Below are positions 5,000 through 7,240 of a stretch of DNA of 7,240 nt, in pieces; position 1 is the first letter of the stretch, and each line of letters begins with the position of its first letter. The notes below the pieces were generated by a model that worked only from the letters and a program-made list of their open reading frames with translations, did no database searches and was not told the origin of the DNA. The translations under genes were made by a program, and so were the position numbers. The stretch is from assembly GCA_019683625.1 (NCBI GenBank), contig JADGHY010000108.1, forward strand, positions 1 through 7,240, given 5' to 3'. This DNA comes from Thermoflavifilum sp. (GTDB lineage Bacteria > Bacteroidota > Bacteroidia > Chitinophagales > Chitinophagaceae).

Positions 5000-7240
5000 A
5001 TGCGTACGACAAGATTTCTCCACTGGCTCATGTGCTCCCGGGTCCTATGGCTTTTGGGGTTTGCGTTGGGCATCTCGGGTGGGATCGCTTTTGGGCAGGG
5101 TTGTGCAGGGGTTGGTTAAAGATGCTAAAACAGGGCAGCCCCTTCCCGGCGTTTCTGTCCAGATCAAAGGCATTCCCTCTGGCACCATCACCAATGATCA
5201 TGGGGAATTCCAGCTTTCACTTCCCCCTGATCGGGATACCCTGGTGGTATCTTACGTAGGTTATCGCAGCCAGGTAGTGCCCGTAACCGGCGCACAGTTG
5301 CAGATTGCCATGCAGCAATCGGCTGCCTCCCTGAATGAATTAGTGGTCATCGGTTATGGCACGCAGCAGAAGAAGGACTTGACGGGGTCTATTGCCACTG
5401 TGAATGCAAAAGATTTTCAACAGGGCGTGATTTCAACACCCGATCAGCTCATCCAAGGTAAGATTCCGGGTGTGGTGATTACGCCCAGCAGTGGCATGCC
5501 GGGTGCGGGCGGAGTGATTCGCATCCGGGGAGGGGCTTCCTTGAACGCCAGCAATGATCCCCTCATCGTCATCGATGGAGTGCCTCTGGCCAACAGCGGT
5601 ATTGCCGGCTCTCCCAATCCTTTGAGCCTCATCAACCCCAATGACATTGAATCCATCACCGTGTTAAAAGATGCTTCGGCAACGGCTATATACGGGAACC
5701 GGGCATCCAACGGGGTAATTATCATCACCACGAAGAAAGGGAATGCCGGAGGCAAGTTGCAGGTGAATGTGAATACGGTGAATTCCCTCTCCACCAAGAC
5801 CAAGGAATTCAGCGTGCTCAATGCCAATCAGGTGCGCGACATCATCAACCAACAGGGTACGGCCCAGCAGAAAGCCCTTCTGGGCAATGCAAATACCAAT
5901 TGGCAGGATCAGATTTACCATACCGCATTCAGCAGCGACAACAACCTAAGCCTTACGGGTGGCATTGCCCGTTTGCCGTATCGCTTATCGGTGGGCTATC
6001 TGAGCCAGGATGGTATCCTGAAAACCGGTTATCTGCGGCGCACCAGTGTGGATCTGAGCCTTAGTCCTTCGTTCTTTCACAATAGCCTGAAGGCTACCCT
6101 CAACGTGAAGGGTGCATATAACCAAAACCGATTTGCCAACCAGGCTGCCATTGGCGATGCCTTGCGCATGGATCCTACCCATCCCGTGTATGATCCCAAC
6201 AGCAAATTCGGTGGATATTTTGAGTGGACAGACAACCAGGGCAATCCCAATCCACAGGCTACCCGCAACCCGGTAGCCGATCTGATGTTAAAATCAGATA
6301 AGAGCACGGTAAAACGCAGTATTGGCAATATCCAGCTCGATTATACCCTTCCGGCTTTGCCCGATCTAAAAGCCCATCTCAACGCCGGATATGATATTTC
6401 CAAAGGGGTAGGTAATGTGGTTATTCCCGCTCAGGCGGCCATGGATTATCTGCAGGGTGGCTTCAGGAGCCATTATCAGCAATACAACCGCAATGAACTC
6501 TTTGATTTTTACCTGAATTATGCCAAAACCCTGCCCTCGCTGAAAAGCCATTTGGATGTGACGGCAGGATATGAATATCAGGACTTTTTCCGTGGCAGTC
6601 CATCTTTTCCCAATCTTAACGAAAAAGGAGATACCTTGCCTGGCACGCCCTTGCCCGATTCTTCGCGGCATACTTTGGTCTCGTTCTATGCGCGCCTGAA
6701 TTACGCTTTCCGCGATAAATATTTGCTCACAGCCACCATTCGGCGCGATGGCTCTTCCCGGTTCAGTCCGGCCAACCGCTGGGGTAATTTTCCTTCATTG
6801 GCATTGGCCTGGCGCATCAATCAGGAAGGATTCCTGCGCGACTCCAGAACGGTGTCTGACCTGAAGCTGCGCCTGGGATACGGCATCACCGGCCAGCAGG
6901 AAATTGGCAACGACTATCCCTATCTGCCTATTTATACCCGCAGCAGCAGCATCGGCCAGTATCCCTTTGGGGATAAGTCGTACTACACCTACCGCGCTGA
7001 AGCTTATGACGAAAATATCAAGTGGGAACAAACCGCTACCTACAACGTGGGATTAGACTTTGGCTTTTTGAATCAACGCATCAACGGTAGCCTGGATTTG
7101 TATTACAAGAAAACCACCAACCTGCTTGCCGATATCACCACGCCTGCTCTGGGCAACCTGAGCAACCATGTATTCACCAATATTGGCAGCCTGGAAGATC
7201 GGGGCATTGAATTTACGGTAAATGCTACACCGGTCACTAC
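5000..7240 (+). CDS. SusC/RagA-family TonB-dependent outer-membrane receptor, frameshifted at the 5' end and cut by the window edge
   Basis: The product would be the outer-membrane barrel that imports glucan oligosaccharides with TonB energy, usually with a SusD-like lipoprotein lid. The ATG at 5000 encodes a signal peptide (MRTTRFLHWLMCSRVL..., hydrophobic core LWLLGFALGISGGIAFGQ), but this frame stops at 5117-5119. The rest lies one base over, open from before 5103 to 7240 with no stop. Removing one G near 5098-5100 joins them as ...AFGQ-VVQGLVKDAKTG. In corrected numbering: carboxypeptidase-regulatory-like domain about 35-105 (TGQPLPGVSVQIKG), plug about 113-247 (ELVVIGYGTQQKKDLTGS, LIVIDGVPL, VLKDASATAIYGNRASNGV, IITTKKG), then barrel strands to residue 746. 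Family members run about 1000 residues, so roughly a quarter is missing. The main frame has no ATG upstream, only TTG/GTG codons, none preceded by an in-frame signal peptide. The cause may be a sequencing error or a genuine inactivating mutation. Family assignment is very secure; glucan specificity is inferred from the neighbouring amylase. Confidence 0.9.
5096..5105 (+). other. Apparent one-base frameshift in the SusC-like gene
   Basis: The signal-peptide frame reads GGG CAG GGT TGT GCA GGG GTT GGT TAA; the conserved VQGLVKDAKTG segment begins at GTG 5103 in another frame. Deleting one G from the run at 5098-5100 gives CAG GTT GTG CAG and restores a normal family N-terminus. Because conserved residues in the second frame begin well before the TAA, the shift lies upstream of 5103, not at the stop codon. 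No heptanucleotide slippery site or Shine-Dalgarno-like stimulator typical of programmed shifts is seen. Confidence 0.85.

Noticed and set aside
5111..5120. Programmed +1 frameshifting at GGT TAA A, which would also enter the receptor frame
   Set aside because: The receptor frame already shows family-typical residues (VQGLV) upstream of this stop, and no stimulatory signal is present, so a one-base indel before 5103 fits better.
5032..5259. 75-codon + strand open frame at the susC-like 5' end
   Set aside because: It is the third frame of the region, matching neither the signal peptide frame nor the receptor frame, and has no family similarity.

Overview
The window looks like chromosomal DNA of a Bacteroidota species, most likely from the Chitinophagaceae or a neighbouring group. 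The evidence is a SusC/RagA-type TonB-dependent receptor, a glycoside hydrolase with a C-terminal type IX secretion (T9SS) sorting domain, absence of Shine-Dalgarno sequences before every start, and Bacteroidota-style promoter elements (TTTG at -33, TAnnTTTG-like at -7). All supported genes are on the + strand. Genus assignment is inference only.

Layout: (1) 18-1313, a secreted metal-dependent amidohydrolase with the full metal-ligand set. (2) 1314-1376, a short gap holding a perfect 14-bp tandem repeat that duplicates a -7-like promoter element. (3) 1377-1766, a RidA/YjgF-family protein that lacks the arginine needed for imine deamination. (4) 1767-2013, a 247-bp intergenic region with a pyrimidine-rich tract, then a promoter with a perfect 19-bp palindrome over its start site, further TTGCG/CGCAA half-sites, and a possible 12-codon leader ORF. 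(5) 2014-4965, a 983-residue secreted GH13 alpha-glucan hydrolase: signal peptide, N-terminal beta module, Ig-like spacer, CBM48-like domain, catalytic barrel, C-terminal beta domain, T9SS sorting domain. (6) 5000 to the window end, a SusC-like outer-membrane receptor. Its signal-peptide reading frame and its main reading frame differ by one base, so as written the gene is broken near position 5100; it also runs off the right edge.

Genes 5 and 6 read as the start of an alpha-glucan (starch, glycogen or pullulan-like) utilisation locus. The T9SS-exported enzyme would cut the polysaccharide outside the cell or at its surface, and the SusC-like channel, with a SusD-like partner expected downstream but outside the window, would import the oligosaccharides with TonB energy. 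They are 34 bp apart and probably transcribed together from the promoter near 1861-1891, which the palindrome cluster suggests is controlled by a dimeric regulator. The first two genes form a separate group with no visible link to glucan use.

The most notable points are the operator-like array before the amylase gene, the susC-like frameshift, and the pairing of a T9SS-type (not lipoprotein) amylase with a SusC-like transporter. I found no convincing evidence of a wholly new type of system, and no RNA genes, CRISPR arrays or mobile elements.
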